Source of the DNA: Pomacea canaliculata | Lineage: Eukaryota > Mollusca > Gastropoda > Architaenioglossa > Ampullariidae | Reading direction: 5' to 3' | DNA: 64,000 nucleotides | Assembly: GCF_003073045.1 (NCBI RefSeq) | Contig: NC_037600.1 | Span: forward strand, 13,969,188 to 14,033,187 | Shown: positions 1-11,809 of the stretch, one piece after another | Position numbering within the stretch: the first letter of the stretch is position 1 | Layout: every line of letters starts with the position of its first letter | Translations under genes and position numbers: made by a program | Notes under the pieces: model-generated | Told to the model about the DNA's origin: nothing | Databases searched by the model: none | What the model saw: only the letters and a program-made list of their open reading frames with translations

Positions 1-2950
1 CAGTATCTTTATCAGTCACCTGTCCTCCAGCCAAGAGATGCAAGTTTCGTTTGGAAGAAAACACGGTAGTGATCCAAAAGTAATACCTAAATGTTCTCAC
101 TGCGAAAGAAACGAAATAGTGTACATAAATAAAGAAACCTGACAATCTTGCAAAACACTGCTTGTAAATTTGCGAAAGAAACCTGGTACTTTTGACAGCA
201 AAACACACTTTGTTATCTAGACTGCAAAGATTTATGTGACAATTTCTTAGTTGCCCACTACAAGAATAAAGAAATATATGAGTAGAGTTTTGTTTTGCGA
301 GAAAGTTCTATCTGCCACGCAAGTTAAAGTCAAACAATCGCCGTTGCAGCGTCACCAGTACACACAGGTAGACACGTGACATGCCGTTTGACAAGCATGA
401 AGTGAGCATGAAACGGTTTCCCGAAATGGTTTCACCAGGTAGACGTGACAAATCATTCAAGGAAAGATTATCATGCAAATGTAACTTTGTGGCTTCGAGG
501 ACACTGTCTACTAGAGACCGACTTGTCACCTTTATTGGCAAAGAAAGATAGTCACGATAAAAGTCCAGATTGTTAGATGCAGGTATATATTGGTGTACTT
601 AGAAAACAAAACCAAAAATCCCCAATGGCCAACCTGGTGAACACGTAACGCATATCAAGAAAGTGGACACACACGTATGCACAAACCACTGAGAACAGGG
701 AGATGGGGGAGAGGATGGCATGGATGTGTTTAATTTAATGCTATGATTGGAAGCTTTCAAACTAAAAATATTTTAATGAAACACAGATGGTGCTTTACAA
801 TGAACCTCCTGTACCCTCTGTGTCTAATTGCAATCTTGTCGGTCCGTGAGTATTTTAATTCCTTCAAATTATCTCCCCTTGTGTTTCCGAGTACAATGCA
901 TTCTCTCCCTTGTCAGCCGTCAAGGGACTTTGCCCTCTGCCCCCAACGCGTGCGTTTGTTGACCTCGTTTCTCCTGAGAAAGTCTAAAAGCCGAGGCGAC
1001 CTGAATCCCGGAGTTTTATATGATGTAGCTTCGTGCCCGAATTATAAGTATGCTCGTTCAGAACGCTGAGACGGTCTGTAAGCAAACACAGGGCACAGTG
1101 CACACCTTGTTCCTCCCTTCCCCTATCCCTTTCTTTACTTTCCAAACTGAACAAGTGCATACGTGTGCACCTGCAAACACAACGGAAAATGATTAAAATG
1201 GTTTGTAAATAAATTACTAAACAGCCAGGTGCAAATTATGCGAAATGCATAGCGTTTTTCAGGTGCACTACATCAGTTGTCTAGAATTCAGTAGAAAGTA
1301 TTTCATTAAAGAAAGGTATTAGATAAACAGGAAGTGTTGTCTTTTGTAATCTGCTTTTATGAAAATAAAACGACAGCGAGACAGGAACACGCAACAGAGT
1401 GTGTAAAAATGGACAACCCAAGCTCATTCTCCACCTGAACCATGCAAAAAGTGTGGACAAATATAAAAGTAGGATTTGCAGTGCGATATGATGAGACAAT
1501 ATGCACAGTATACCCAGTGCGTTGCTGTTTTAGAATATACTAAGCCCACTGAGCAGATATTTTAGCCCTCATTATCCATCCCTTGACTGGTACTAGCTAA
1601 TTACCATTACTAGATAATCATCACGTGAGCTGTTCATGGTACCGGTCGTCGGGGAGAAGTCCCACGTGTGTGGTGTTCCGCAGTCAGTACAAAATTGTCA
1701 GTCTTGTGCGTTCCGTGTCAGAGATTGGGAGCAGTTTTCACAGTCTCAAATGCCTCCATTCGATTTTTAGTAACCAAAGTCCACGTCTCCCAATCGTACT
1801 GCATGATGGGAACTACAGCTGCACGTGGTGGTGTCATTGCTGCTGTCGTTGCGATCCTGATGTGAAATCTTCAATGAAGGCGTGACATGCAGGTACTGAG
1901 AGCTGTTCACCTCCTCGAGCTGTATTCTATTTATTTCATGTCGATCTTCGCTTCGGTGTGTCCGATGGTGTTAACTTTGACATTGCTCTTGTCAGTCTGG
2001 TCTCCATCGTCTCAAGATTGACAGAAACCACCCGAGAGCTTCTGTACAAATAAAGTGAAGGAAGTCTCTACAGTATTAACTCTTTAAGAGTGTTCTCTAT
2101 ATTACTTTTGAAAGATGTCAGAAACTTCTGCAAGAGTTACGGTTTTTTGCTTCACACTAAAAAGGACGACGACAAAACTGTAGCTAGCCGTGATAAGAAG
2201 GGCCGCAACCTCCAGCGCACATTGAACTCATGACTTGTCTCCCTTTGACTTGTAGCGCTATGCTGTCTTTCGTGGCTTTGTTCATGTCCATGGTAAAGTC
2301 GGGAGAAGGGGAAATGATGCGCAGCGAACGAAGGTCATCGGCACGAAGCAATGCAAACAAAAGTAAAATTTTCAGAACAGTATTAAGTTTTCTCTTGGTC
2401 TGGTGGAAAATATAAAACAATTCATGGCAGGTAGTAGTTATGATTTGCTCGACTGAACTTTCGCCGCGAAAATGGTTGGTAGACTCTTCAAAGATTAATC
2501 ATACACTGATAAACGTCCACACTACTCTGGAACTCTAACGGTGATCGGCTAGCCACACAACTAATCTTTATTTCCATCTTTGTGTGTGTGTGTGTGTGCG
2601 CGAGTATGTGCTTGCTAGTATGAAATATGTTGAAATACAGATTACGTGATAAGAACGTTCACGCAGCCTAACAAATGTTCGCAAACTATTGAGTTCATAA
2701 CCTACGAAATACAGGAGACCTGAAGTCCAACATATAACTGTCGTAATATTATAATTTAGACTAAATTAAATTCCCAGCTTTTCTATTTTAAGAGTTCTTC
2801 GTTCTTTCAGCGTATCCTTTAGAAATCGTTTTCTTTCTCCTTCTTTTTGAACTGAACCAACTGATAGTGAAAACATTACTAAAGACATTTTGTTTTTTGT
2901 CTGCACATCGAGTGATAAGGTGTACAGGGTTGCCAGTTGATGGGAGTGCT
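1..2950. other. no gene recognised (left edge)
   Basis: I see no exon with convincing coding content and splice sites on either strand. There is a short TG microsatellite near 2581-2600 and otherwise AT-rich unique-looking sequence. The first recognisable gene signal is the TATA-like box at 2970. Confidence 0.5.
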
Positions 2951-2969
2951 AGTAAGGCCAGTAGTTCAG

Positions 2970-2977
2970 TATTTAAA
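2970..2977 (+). promoter_or_regulatory. TATA-like box of array gene 1
   Basis: TATTTAAA lies 66 bases before the ATG at 3036. The same octamer stands before array gene 5, and a one-base variant before gene 6, at nearly the same distance, which supports its use. Confidence 0.5.
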
Positions 2978-3035
2978 GTACTGGGGGAGGTGAGGAAGAA
3001 GTTCAACATCGGTGACTGCAGCTTTACACAGCAGA

Positions 3036-4835
3036 ATGTGGAAACTTCTCCTTGCTTGTCTTCTGGCTGTGGCCATGGTGAGTGACAGTGAAAAACAGAC
3101 TGAGAATGAGAAAGAAACATGACGACGACGACGACGACGACGACGATAACGATTATTATTATTATTATTATTATTACTTTTTTGTAGAAAGAGGGAATGA
3201 AGGCATAAAGGTAAAAAGACAGGGTGGAGAGAGAAAAAGAGAGATGGAAGAAAAAGAGAGAAGACTATCATAGAGCGACAGAGAAGAGTGTAAGAGCGAT
3301 GTGGAAAAGTCAGGGAATAATTTTTTAAAATGTAAGCCAGGTGTTATTATTTTTAGGTGGCATGTCCGACTTGTCTTTCAGGGCCAGATACATATCTCTG
3401 ACCTAGGTGGTTTCCCGCATACGTACATAGGGGAGTATCACTTTGAGTATGATGATGGCGCCGTAAGTATATACGCCTTTCAGTGCATGTGTACCTTACA
3501 TTTCTGCATCTTTCAGTATTTTAGTGCATGTATGCTCTACATTTCTCCCTTACCTCTTTCAGTGCATGTGTACCTTACTTCTTTCAGTGCATGTGTACCT
3601 TACCTCTTTCAGTGCAGATAAACCCTACATTTCTACGCTTTTATTTGTCAGTGCATCTATTCTATAGCCTCACCGATTTCAGTGCATGCATACCCTACAT
3701 CTCCATCCCTACATTTGTACCCTAAATTACTGAAGAAAGATGCTTGGCAACTGAAAAACTTCTTGGCTGGGATGTAGAAGTCGTGTCACGTTTTATGAAC
3801 TTTACTATTTTGTTGTTGTTAATGTTGTTGTTTTTTCGTAATAACTAACCATTATTTCAGCAAGGATTTGGTGTCTACATATATTTGATTTTAATTGATT
3901 TGATGTTTTCAGAACATTGTTATAATCATGAGCGAAATGGAATGCTTTATCGTGGAGGCCCCGGATGCAACATGGGATAATCTGTTCAGAAACGCACAAG
4001 AACTTTACCCTGTCGGTGTAAGTATGTTAGTCAGGGGACCGAGTAAACATTCCGAATATTCAAGAAATCTCTAAGTTTGCATACAAGATTGTATAAAGCT
4101 GTAAATTTACTTTTCTTGAAGTGTTCTTAGCTACTTTCTTTTCTTTTTTTTTCTTCTTTTCTTACATCTTTCTTTTGGTTCTTGACCCACTGCTCTTTCC
4201 ATTGGTTGATGAATATCGTATTTTACTATTTTACATATAGAAATTAGACCGCACACTTTTTATTGACTGACTACAGCTCAGTACAAAAAGCTGTTTCTCA
4301 GAATTTTGACTAACACTTCCGTTCTCGAGATACATGCCTTCAAACCATCACCAGGCGCGGAAAGAGGTCAAAATCATGACGTCACGTTTGTACACAATAA
4401 TATTAACATATATATATATACACACACATATTTTTCTGTCTGGTTGATAAGAACACCTGACTGATTTATTCTAAGATCTAAAAGCTTATAACAAGTATGA
4501 CTAATGGTTTGGAAAAAATCAACAGTTTAAAAATACCTTGGAGTTTATAGACGAGAAGCACAAATTAAACTGTTTCTCTTCATTTGATCACTGTTTGCCT
4601 ACTAGAAGTATTTGTTGCTATGTATTATTTGTTGTTATGTATTATTTCTTGTTATGTACGCTCGAAGGCTCATACATGTCTTCATTTCCAGCAAGCGATC
4701 GTGAAGAAAATCGAGGCTAAGACTGGCTTACATAAGATAACTCTCGCCGAGTCCGTCAGCACGTACCACAGCAGACTTGAGGAGCTTCAGTGCAAGTTTA
4801 TGCCTATCTACGTCGTGCCGTTCACTGCCTGGTGA
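3036..4835 (+). CDS. array gene 1: small secreted BRICHOS-like protein
   Basis: Four coding exons at 3036-3077, 3382-3462, 3913-4017 and 4692-4835 have GT/AG borders and phase-0 introns, and encode 123 residues. Exon 1 is a hydrophobic leader (residues 1-14, ending A-V-A-M), so the protein is predicted to be secreted. Exon 2 starts GQ and ends F-E-Y-D-D. Exon 3 has ECFIVEA with Cys52. Exon 4 has Cys110 and ends in a beta-prone tail. The Asp, CY(I/V)-type strand and distant second Cys resemble a BRICHOS domain, but this is read by eye and function is unknown. It is the most divergent copy of the first four. The stop TGA overlaps a GTGAGT donor-like string at 4833, so an extra 3' exon is possible. 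AATAAA occurs near 4969. Confidence 0.7.
3121..3177. repeat. (GAC)n then (ATT)n microsatellite
   Basis: About eight GAC units followed by about nine ATT units, 43 bases inside intron 1 of array gene 1. It accounts for poly-Asp/Tyr and poly-Arg/Asn open frames on the two strands. Confidence 0.95.
3474..3726 (+). repeat. minisatellite of splice-acceptor-like units in intron 2 of gene 1
   Basis: Six to eight degenerate copies of a roughly 25-30 base unit with core CTCTTTCAGTGCATGTGTAC. It starts only about ten bases after the exon 2 donor. Every unit carries a pyrimidine tract plus CAG, so the intron holds a ladder of acceptor-like sites. Confidence 0.8.
4377..4384. promoter_or_regulatory. CRE palindrome TGACGTCA
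   Basis: A perfect 8-base CREB/ATF palindrome in intron 3 of array gene 1. Identical ones occur at 13781 and 26242, upstream of array genes 4 and 7. Use is unproven. Confidence 0.35.
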
Positions 4836-5933
4836 GTACGTGGCGTCTGCAACGTTGTCACGTGACCTAACGTCAGACCCAAGCGTAGCAGTAATCATTG
4901 ATGACAATTGCAAGAGTTGTAGTCAAACTTTCACTGTCTTGTATTGCCATTAAAGGACAGAACCCCTAAATAAAAGAAATTCTCCTAAACCCCTGCTTAT
5001 AGGTTCGCGTGAACTTTCAATCAACCGAAGAGTATTGCAAATAAGTCGAGGAAGTAGCTGAAGTAAAAGGTTGAAAAATTGTTGACATGCATTCACTGTG
5101 ATGTACTGACACTTAAGACAGACAAAACTTTATCTTCGAAAAAATAGACGGTCCATACATCTTTCTTTGGTTAAAATGTCTTTCATGAGGATTTTACTGT
5201 CACAAAAATTATTGCTGCTGTGTACATCAACTTGCTTTGGCTGAAATCTATCTTCTAAGGGTTTCACTACAACTACAGATAAGCCACTAACAGTACGAAT
5301 GTGTACAGAAGTCTACACTATCTCTGACTGTTACTATTTATAGCTGTCAGCTGTTAGCTTACCATGTAGATATGCTTTCATCAGCTTCCATTTCCATCTA
5401 GCTTGAATGTTACGGTTTTTGTTGTTGGTTTTTTTTTTCCAGAGAGATTAGGTCTGGCAAAATTTGGACCTTTGAAGACTACACTAATTTTAGTATATTA
5501 AAGTACTATCATTAATCATGTTTGTTTTTCGTTATATAATGCACAAATATACCAAAAAATAAAAATACAGTATTTAACATCAGAAAAAACACCAAGTACA
5601 CACAAGGCAACAAAGTCACTTTCACAAACAAAGCAATATATCCAATATAGTGTGAACTTCTCTGTCAACCTCTCATCAGAGCAACAAAAGCACTTGTCTC
5701 AAGGCCTGGAGCAAAGCACAACAGCAGGAAGACAGAATGTCCAACATATATGTTTATTAGTAATATAAAGAAGCGACCATACGTCTTCAACCATGGCGGA
5801 CTCAAGGAACTTTGCAAAGTCACAGAGTCACAAGCCACGATCACCAGTAATCAAATGCTATTTTTTAATTCGTTTTCCGTTATTACAATCATAAACCACA
5901 CACACACACAAGCAAGCAAGCAAGCAAGCAGGG

Positions 5934-5965
5934 TGGAGGAAGCTGGAGTACCCGGAGAAAGCCAC
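5934..5965 (+). repeat. dispersed repeat motif, copy 1
   Basis: A stretch reading GAGGAAGCTGGAGTACCC followed by GGAGAAAGCC. A degenerate copy, GAAGAAACTGGAATACATGG then AGAAAACTGCC, lies near 30413-30445. Such a motif inside otherwise unrelated sequence points to an interspersed element, family not identified. Confidence 0.4.
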
Positions 5966-6674
5966 GGTTTGAAAGGTTAGACCTGTAACCAGGTGTCACA
6001 TCCCGAAAGATGTGTGTCGGATCCGAGATACGAGTCCGCGACATCCAAATCTCTGTCATGGTGACAGCTGCCTTGAGTAAATGATACTAAATTATAAATT
6101 GGCAAAACAATGTAACCGTTATAAGTACAAAGGTGAATGACAGCCTTGTACAGACACTCTGTACCAATACAGAGCAAACGATTAAGAGACTGTAATGTCT
6201 CACGTGCAAATGAATTTACTTATGTGCAGCATGAACTCATGACATGTCGACACAGTCACACAGAGACGCTTTCAGCAAGACACACACACACACACTGTTA
6301 CACGTGCAAATATGTACAGGGTGAAAATTGTCTGAAGAGAACGAGAAGTATTCAGCTTTATTCAGTCTCCAACATAGCAACTCTTATTCTCTCCTCTCTC
6401 TCTACTGTGTAGATTTGTATGGCGCTTTTACCACTGTAAAGTACGCCAAATGAGCTGTACAGAAAATTGTTTTTAAAAAAAACACACACACAAATATGCT
6501 CAAAACATACAGAACACACATTGCACTCAAAACAAATCAGCAAAAAAAAAATATTTAAAAAAATATATGCGAAGACCATCTCACAAGGGAGAAAACTTCC
6601 ACTTTACCTGCCACAAGTCTCTATGAAGTCATGTACCCATTCGCCACAGTTGACTCTACTACAGGAAAGCTCGC

Positions 6675-6752
6675 TTCTACCATACGGGTATCGAACCTTG
6701 GTGTCTCTGGGTTTGGAAGCCAATGGTGCAACCACTCGACAATCCTGCAGCG
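6675..6752 (-). mobile_element. tRNA-derived SINE-like fragment
   Basis: Read on the - strand there is an A-box-like GTCGAGTGGTTGCACC (about 6726-6741) and, 40 bases on, a B box GGTTCGATACCC (6686-6697). This is RNA polymerase III promoter spacing with no good cloverleaf, which suggests a SINE head and not a working tRNA. Confidence 0.5.
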
Positions 6753-7249
6753 TTGCATGTAAATGAAGTCGCTGTTGAATGTCATCTAGTACAACTCATG
6801 TATCACATATGTATTAATAAAAAAATATTTTTGTCTTTCTGCTTCAGACCACTTGAGAAGATGGGATTGCGATTTTGTGCATCACATCTTTTGTGCCATC
6901 TCCATGACTCAATTTTTCATATAGAACTCTTTGGGCAGATGGAACCCAATTCGATCACTGTGTTTCAAAAAGACCTGCAATAAATTCATCATTCTTATAA
7001 TCTGGGAGATTTCTTTTTTTATAAATGACGGAAAGACAAACCGCACAAGGACACGCAAAACATGTTTACATCCTTATCGTAATCCATAAAAGAAAACCCA
7101 AGGGTTCAAAGTTCAACATTTTGCAATATGTCCAGACGGTTACTCACATGGTACTGTAGTATGTACAGGCTCATCTTGAGCTCTAAAAATAACTTTATGC
7201 ATGATACTTTATCGTTTCTGGGCGTGTCCAAAGCACGTTTCCAGACGTA

Positions 7250-7257
7250 CATAAATA
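7250..7257 (+). promoter_or_regulatory. TATA-like box of array gene 2
   Basis: CATAAATA lies 80 bases before the ATG at 7330. The preceding 70 bases, with a (T/C)-TGGG-(C/T)-GTGTCC core, align with the region before the TATA of array gene 4. Confidence 0.5.
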
Positions 7258-7329
7258 ACAGCGGGGACAGGACACGGCACTACAGACCTCCCGAGCGTCT
7301 CCGTGCTACCCAACCTTCCACACACCACA

Positions 7330-9579
7330 ATGCTGAAGCTCCTTGCTCTCTCTCTGGTGGCTGTTGCCATGGTGAGTATGCTCATTACAGGTAGCGATCG
7401 TTGTGGACCTGAAGAATTTAGAGATAAGAGTTGTAACTGTCTTGAGTCAGTCAGATGTGTTTGTAACTGCCAGAGACCGTAGAATTTTGTCGGGTGGTGT
7501 GTGTGTGGCCAGTAATAGTGTTTTACGACGAGCCAGAAACTAAGGCTATATCATGGCTAAGAAGCCAGCGTAGTAAACAGATGTCACGTGCAGAGAAAGA
7601 ACAGCATGCCCGAGACGAGATCTGAACCCGGGACAGAGAATCCTCACTGTATCGGTAATGGCGCTAGTCGTTGTGCCATTGGACTGCTTTAACTTTTATA
7701 CTTCCGTTTGCTTAAAAACACCCGAGTGCACTGAAAGCACGTGCGGGTGTATCACCTCTGTCTTTTAAAAAAAAGTCTAAAATAGCGTAAATATAATCAC
7801 AGGCATATCAAACCTTTGTAACAAAAGAGAATATTTTAAAAATCACATTGATGTGCCATTCATTCAATGTGTAGAATTTAGTGAGCTATCAAATATGCAG
7901 AAAGTATTTTTTTTCTCCACAGGGCCAGTTGTTTACTCCTGGTCGCTTGGTCTTGGACAGAGTCGATGGGTTCCGCGTGGAGTATGATGACAGTGCGGTA
8001 TGTAAACACTTTTTGTCCTAATATTCTTCCAAAGTCGTTAGTTTACATCCGTTTGAGATCTTTTTCTGCACCGTTTTCACATTTCCGTATTTCATTAACT
8101 TCTTTCATCGATTTTGATTTCTGTCATTTCATTTTATTTCCTCGAAATTACGTGAAAATTTTCAAATTAGTAAATAATAATTTTTCTTCCTTTTTCAACA
8201 ACCTCACACTTTTATATTTTAAGTTGTATGTATTTCAGAAAATTCTTGAGACCTAAGATGAAAATTATTTAACTTTTTTTTTAGCACAATTTAAATAAAG
8301 GTGTGTTAAAAAATTGTTTTTACTTAATTTAAAAAAACGTGCTAGTCTTTTGGAATTTTGTTATCTTCTGACTTTATTTTAGGCCAAATTAAGGGAGATA
8401 AGTATATTGTACTAGTCCTAGAGCAGCACTTAACTATTTCCACTAATTTGTCCTATAAGTTCTTATACAAAATTAAATTTAAAAAAATATTTATTCCACT
8501 AATTATGGGCTGCCAGACTGGGTGACAAATCTATTGCAAATTCCCACTGGACAGACAGACATGCATATATAATGAATAAAATAAAAACGTGTAAAAAAAA
8601 TCTCTGCTGAAAGCTACATTACATTGGATGCCCAAAACACTGATTTGCCTTTTTATCAAAGTTTGCTTTATTTGTTTCAAAGTACACTTGTTTTTATATC
8701 ATTTCTGCAGATTATTGCCAACATACTTTTTGAAAATTTTGGCTTTAAAAAAAAAAGAAAACATAAGTATAATTTGAATTGATTCATTACAACAGAAATT
8801 TTTTATAGACATGAAAGGAAAGTAAATAGTGGTTTGTGTTACTTGTGACATCATGAGCATTCAGCCTATCGTGACCAGAAGGATGGAATGTTCCAGAACG
8901 TTGTCCTGCTGATCAGTGACAGAGAGTGCTATATCGTGGAGGCAGCTGATGCCACCTGGGATGCTCTGGTCCGCAACCACGATGAACTTCATGCCGCTGC
9001 TGTAAGTACGAGAAAAGAAATTGTATACAGAAGATTTATTATTATTTAAAGTGTAAATGGAGGAGAAAGACGAGATAATAACAACATGCCAAACAATATT
9101 TGTGCTGTTTTTCTAACCATCAAAATATTTTTTTCTCAACTTTGAGAACTCCTGTTGACCTGTGTCCTCCTTGCTGCAGCTGGCCATCGTCAAGCAGATC
9201 GACGCCAACACCGGAGTGACACGTATCAACTTCCGCGACGCCGCCACTCAGTACCACAGCCGCCTGGAGGAGTTCCAGTGCATCCTCAAGTCCGTCTTCA
9301 CCGTCAGCTACACCCCCAGCGTTGTCAGTGCACTACGCGTGCGGCTTGAACCCTGTTTAACCCCTCACCTCCCAGAGGTAAGCGACGCTTCGCCATGACG
9401 GTCTTTTGCCTTGCTAATTATTATTCTCTAATTATTACCTGTTATTAGTAATTCCTTTTCTATTAGCTTTGATGAATATTTTAGTGGAATTTCATGTACA
9501 AGCAATGTAATTTTTTTCCGAAAATTTAAATATTATATTTGCATGTTTACACAAAAGTGAGCGTGTTTTGCAGGTATGA
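7330..9579 (+). CDS. array gene 2: small secreted BRICHOS-like protein, extended tail
   Basis: Coding exons are 7330-7371, 7923-7997, 8897-9001, 9180-9377 and a last 6 bases at 9574-9579 (GTA TGA), giving 141 residues. If the last intron is retained the frame stops at 9398. Residues 1-14 are the leader MLKLLALSLVAVAM. Exon 2 starts GQLFTPGRLVLDR and ends VEYDD. Exon 3 has ECYIVEA with Cys50. Exon 4 has Cys108 and VSYTPS. After VSYTPS the frame differs from gene 3 by one base, adding about 18 residues with a third Cys (133). The terminal exon beginning GTATGACAAGTCCA is shared with gene 3, where it is untranslated. AATAAA lies at 9624-9629. Predicted secreted; BRICHOS-like fold inferred. Confidence 0.72.
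7608..7690 (-). mobile_element. tRNA-derived SINE-like fragment in intron 1 of gene 2
   Basis: On the - strand a degenerate A-box region, CAATGGCACAACGACTAGCG, is followed by a B-box-like GGGTTCAGATCTC (about 7617-7629). This arrangement is typical of molluscan tRNA SINE heads. Boundaries are approximate. Confidence 0.45.
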
Positions 9580-9623
9580 CAAGTCCACTGTCTCAGGGAG
9601 TAATTTTGTGCAACAAAGAAGAG

Positions 9624-9629
9624 AATAAA
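9624..9629 (+). terminator. polyadenylation signal of array gene 2
   Basis: AATAAA 45 bases after the spliced stop. The equivalent signal lies at 12341-12346 after gene 3 and 17025-17030 after gene 4. Confidence 0.6.
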
Positions 9630-9759
9630 AAACTTTTCAATTATCTGAGTTTGGTGTTCTCATGGTGCCAACAAGTGTTCCATAAAGTGTTATTGCATTT
9701 CTGGACCGGACAAAGACAGACCATCCGTGGACCTAGTTTGTGGCAAAGATTTTAAATGA

Positions 9760-10400
9760 CGGAGATATAAAAATTTCGACAAACATGATCAAACGTCTGT
9801 TCATATTTATTTCGATAAAAATGATCTTCATGCCAAATACTGTGAGAAATAGAAATGACCCATAAACATATATAATACTTCAACATCAATGTAAATAAAC
9901 ATGTATGGAATAATTAATACGAGAGGCACAAGGAGAAAGGCGAGCTAACAATTACACACAGACAGACAGCCAGACATCCAAATACATGGACTCATGAACA
10001 TACAAACAGCTAAAGCATAGAACCATCTGCTGATGATGTGTGACTCAGTCGGGGGTTGTGGGGAGGGAGGAGATGAAAGAGTGTGTAATGGGTGGCGATG
10101 AGATCCGGTGACATATGAGTTTTTTGCCAACCGTATCGTCCCATGTCCTTCTCAAATTAGTCACCTTTCTACTGGAATTTTTAAAATAATGTTCTACTTC
10201 CTGTCTTGAATACAGGACATGATTCCTCTTCCGCCAAATGAACCACTCAAATCACTGAAATAAATGTCACCTTTGAACTTAAAACTGCTCTGAAAGGTTA
10301 TCTTTCTTCTCTCCTCATCTTCCGCAACCCTTCTCCTGGAACTGAACAGTACTCCTCAGCAAAAGTGGGTGCTTTGGAAATACTTATTCTTCACCTCTTT
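9760..10400. repeat. 3' flank duplication, copy A (partner 12560-13140)
   Basis: The sequence downstream of array gene 2 aligns block by block with that downstream of array gene 3. Examples are CACAAGGAGAAAGGC with CACAGGGAGAAAGGC, ACCATCTGCTGATGATG in both, and CTTCCTGTCTTG followed by a matched run to AACCCTTCTCC. The duplication unit therefore included the 3' flank as well as the gene. Confidence 0.8.
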
Positions 10401-10614
10401 TCCACACCTTTCATCTTTGTCAAAAGCCTTTTAATAGTCTACGAAGCTGATTACGACGTTTGGTCACGTGAGATGATGGTCAGTTCATCTTTTATCAACA
10501 CAAACAAAGTATCAAAACTGCCCGAAGTATCACTGTAGATAACTATTACTAGTCAATTTTCCAGCAGCTTTCTTTTATGTTAGGAGCAGGCTCACCTTTA
10601 ACAAACTACAGATG

Positions 10615-10725
10615 AAGACAATGTCTCAACGACCTCGTGACGATAAATCAAGATGCACAATAAAGTATTTTAAAATACTTACCCACATATTGTATGCAGA
10701 CGGTCACTTCACATCACACTTATTT
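10615..10725 (+). repeat. 5' flank duplication, copy A (partner 14210-14310)
   Basis: This stretch and 14210-14310 share AATGTCTC-ACGACCTC, AAGATGCACAA, AGTATTTTAAAATAC and TGCAGACGGTCACTTCACA in the same order. The shared distal promoter ties genes 3 and 4 together. Confidence 0.8.
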
Positions 10726-10793
10726 TCAGCCTTTATTCTAAAAATAACTTTTCCTATCCCTTTGTCTGCCCAAAGAACGTCTTCAGATGTTCA

Positions 10794-10801
10794 TATAAAT
10801 A
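10794..10801 (+). promoter_or_regulatory. TATA box of array gene 3
   Basis: TATAAATA, the best TATA box in the array, 58 bases before the ATG at 10852. Confidence 0.6.
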
Positions 10802-10851
10802 TAGCAATGAAGACAGGAGTAGTCAGTACAAGCACACCTCTATACAGCACC

Positions 10852-11778
10852 ATGCTGAAACTTCTGGTTCTTTCTACTGTGGCTATTGCCTTGGTAAGTT
10901 TGGTGGTGGTGGTGGTGGTGGTGGTGGTGGGGTGGTGGTGGTGGCTTTCGACCGCTGTTGACAGCAACCAAAGGTCCCATGACCACATTAACCATTAGTT
11001 GGAGCCATTTGTAAAATTTTGTAGCTTCAGAAAATGTAAAAATATCATGAGGTATTATACTTTTACAAACTACAGTCAGCAGACAAGACCTTGGTGCGCT
11101 AGTCAAGTGACAAGAAACGTGTTTGTCAACAGGGCCAGCTGTGGCTGCCAGAAGAACGAGTGAGCGGCTACAGGGTGGAGTACGACGACTTTGCAGTATG
11201 TAGATACCCACATCAGCTTTATTTTAATCCGTTTCATTTTCATCGTACATAGTGTGACTGGCTGGTATTACTTGTGACAACATAAGTATTAACCCTAATG
11301 TGACGGAAGGGTTAACTTTGCAGAACGTCGTCTTGCTGGTCAGTGACAAAGAATGCTACCTCGTGGAGGCACCCGATGCCACCTGGGATGCCCTGGTTCG
11401 CAACCACAATGAACTCCATGCTGCCGCGGTAAGTACAGTATGGTATCAGATAAAACAAACTCAATTACAGAGAAAGCTGACTCAAAGAAAAACTTGTAGA
11501 TAAACATAAGTTTGTAACGTTAGTACGAATAGAGCGCTTTGAAATCAAGCATCCGGGTGTTTCCTCCCTGCTTCCCCCCACTCCCACATCTCTGTCGCCC
11601 TCTGCAGCTGGACATCGTCAAGCTGATTGACAGCAAGACTGGGGTGACGGCGACCACCTTCATGGAGACCGAATACAAATACCACAGCCGCCTGGAGGCG
11701 CTTCAGTGCGGCACCAAGTCCATCGCCGTCGTCAGCTACACCCCCAGCGCTTCCAGCGCCACCACGCGTGCACCCTGA
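10852..11778 (+). CDS. array gene 3: small secreted BRICHOS-like protein (intact)
   Basis: Exons 10852-10893, 11133-11195, 11324-11428 and 11608-11778, all GT/AG and phase 0, encode 126 residues. The leader is MLKLLVLSTVAIAL. Exon 2 is short (GQLWLPEERVSG then YRVEYDD). Exon 3 has ECYLVEA with Cys46, then a Trp-containing helix-like stretch ending H-A-A-A. Exon 4 has TGVTATTF, YHSRLE, Cys104, VVSYTPS and a Ser/Ala/Thr tail ending R-A-P. The frame is open throughout, making this the reference copy for the first four genes. The intron 2 sequence is short and unlike those of genes 2 and 4. A 3'UTR intron follows. Function is unknown; the secreted single-disulfide, BRICHOS-like reading is inference. 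Confidence 0.8.
10901..10944. repeat. (GGT)n microsatellite
   Basis: About 14 GGT units starting 7 bases into intron 1 of array gene 3. It explains poly-Val, poly-His and poly-Thr open frames here. Confidence 0.95.
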
Positions 11779-11809
11779 GCCCTCGTCAGCCCTACACCCT
11801 GTCTCAGTG

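Larger units (their letters stand above)
4836..7249. other. intergenic between array genes 1 and 2
   Basis: I see no coding exon. It holds A-rich stretches, CA and (CAAG)n runs near 5900-5935, the dispersed motif at 5934-5965 and a SINE-like piece at 6675-6752. Confidence 0.5.

Noticed and set aside
3082-3273. Poly-Asp/Tyr and poly-Asn/Arg open frames
   Set aside because: Products of the (GAC)n(ATT)n microsatellite in intron 1 of array gene 1.
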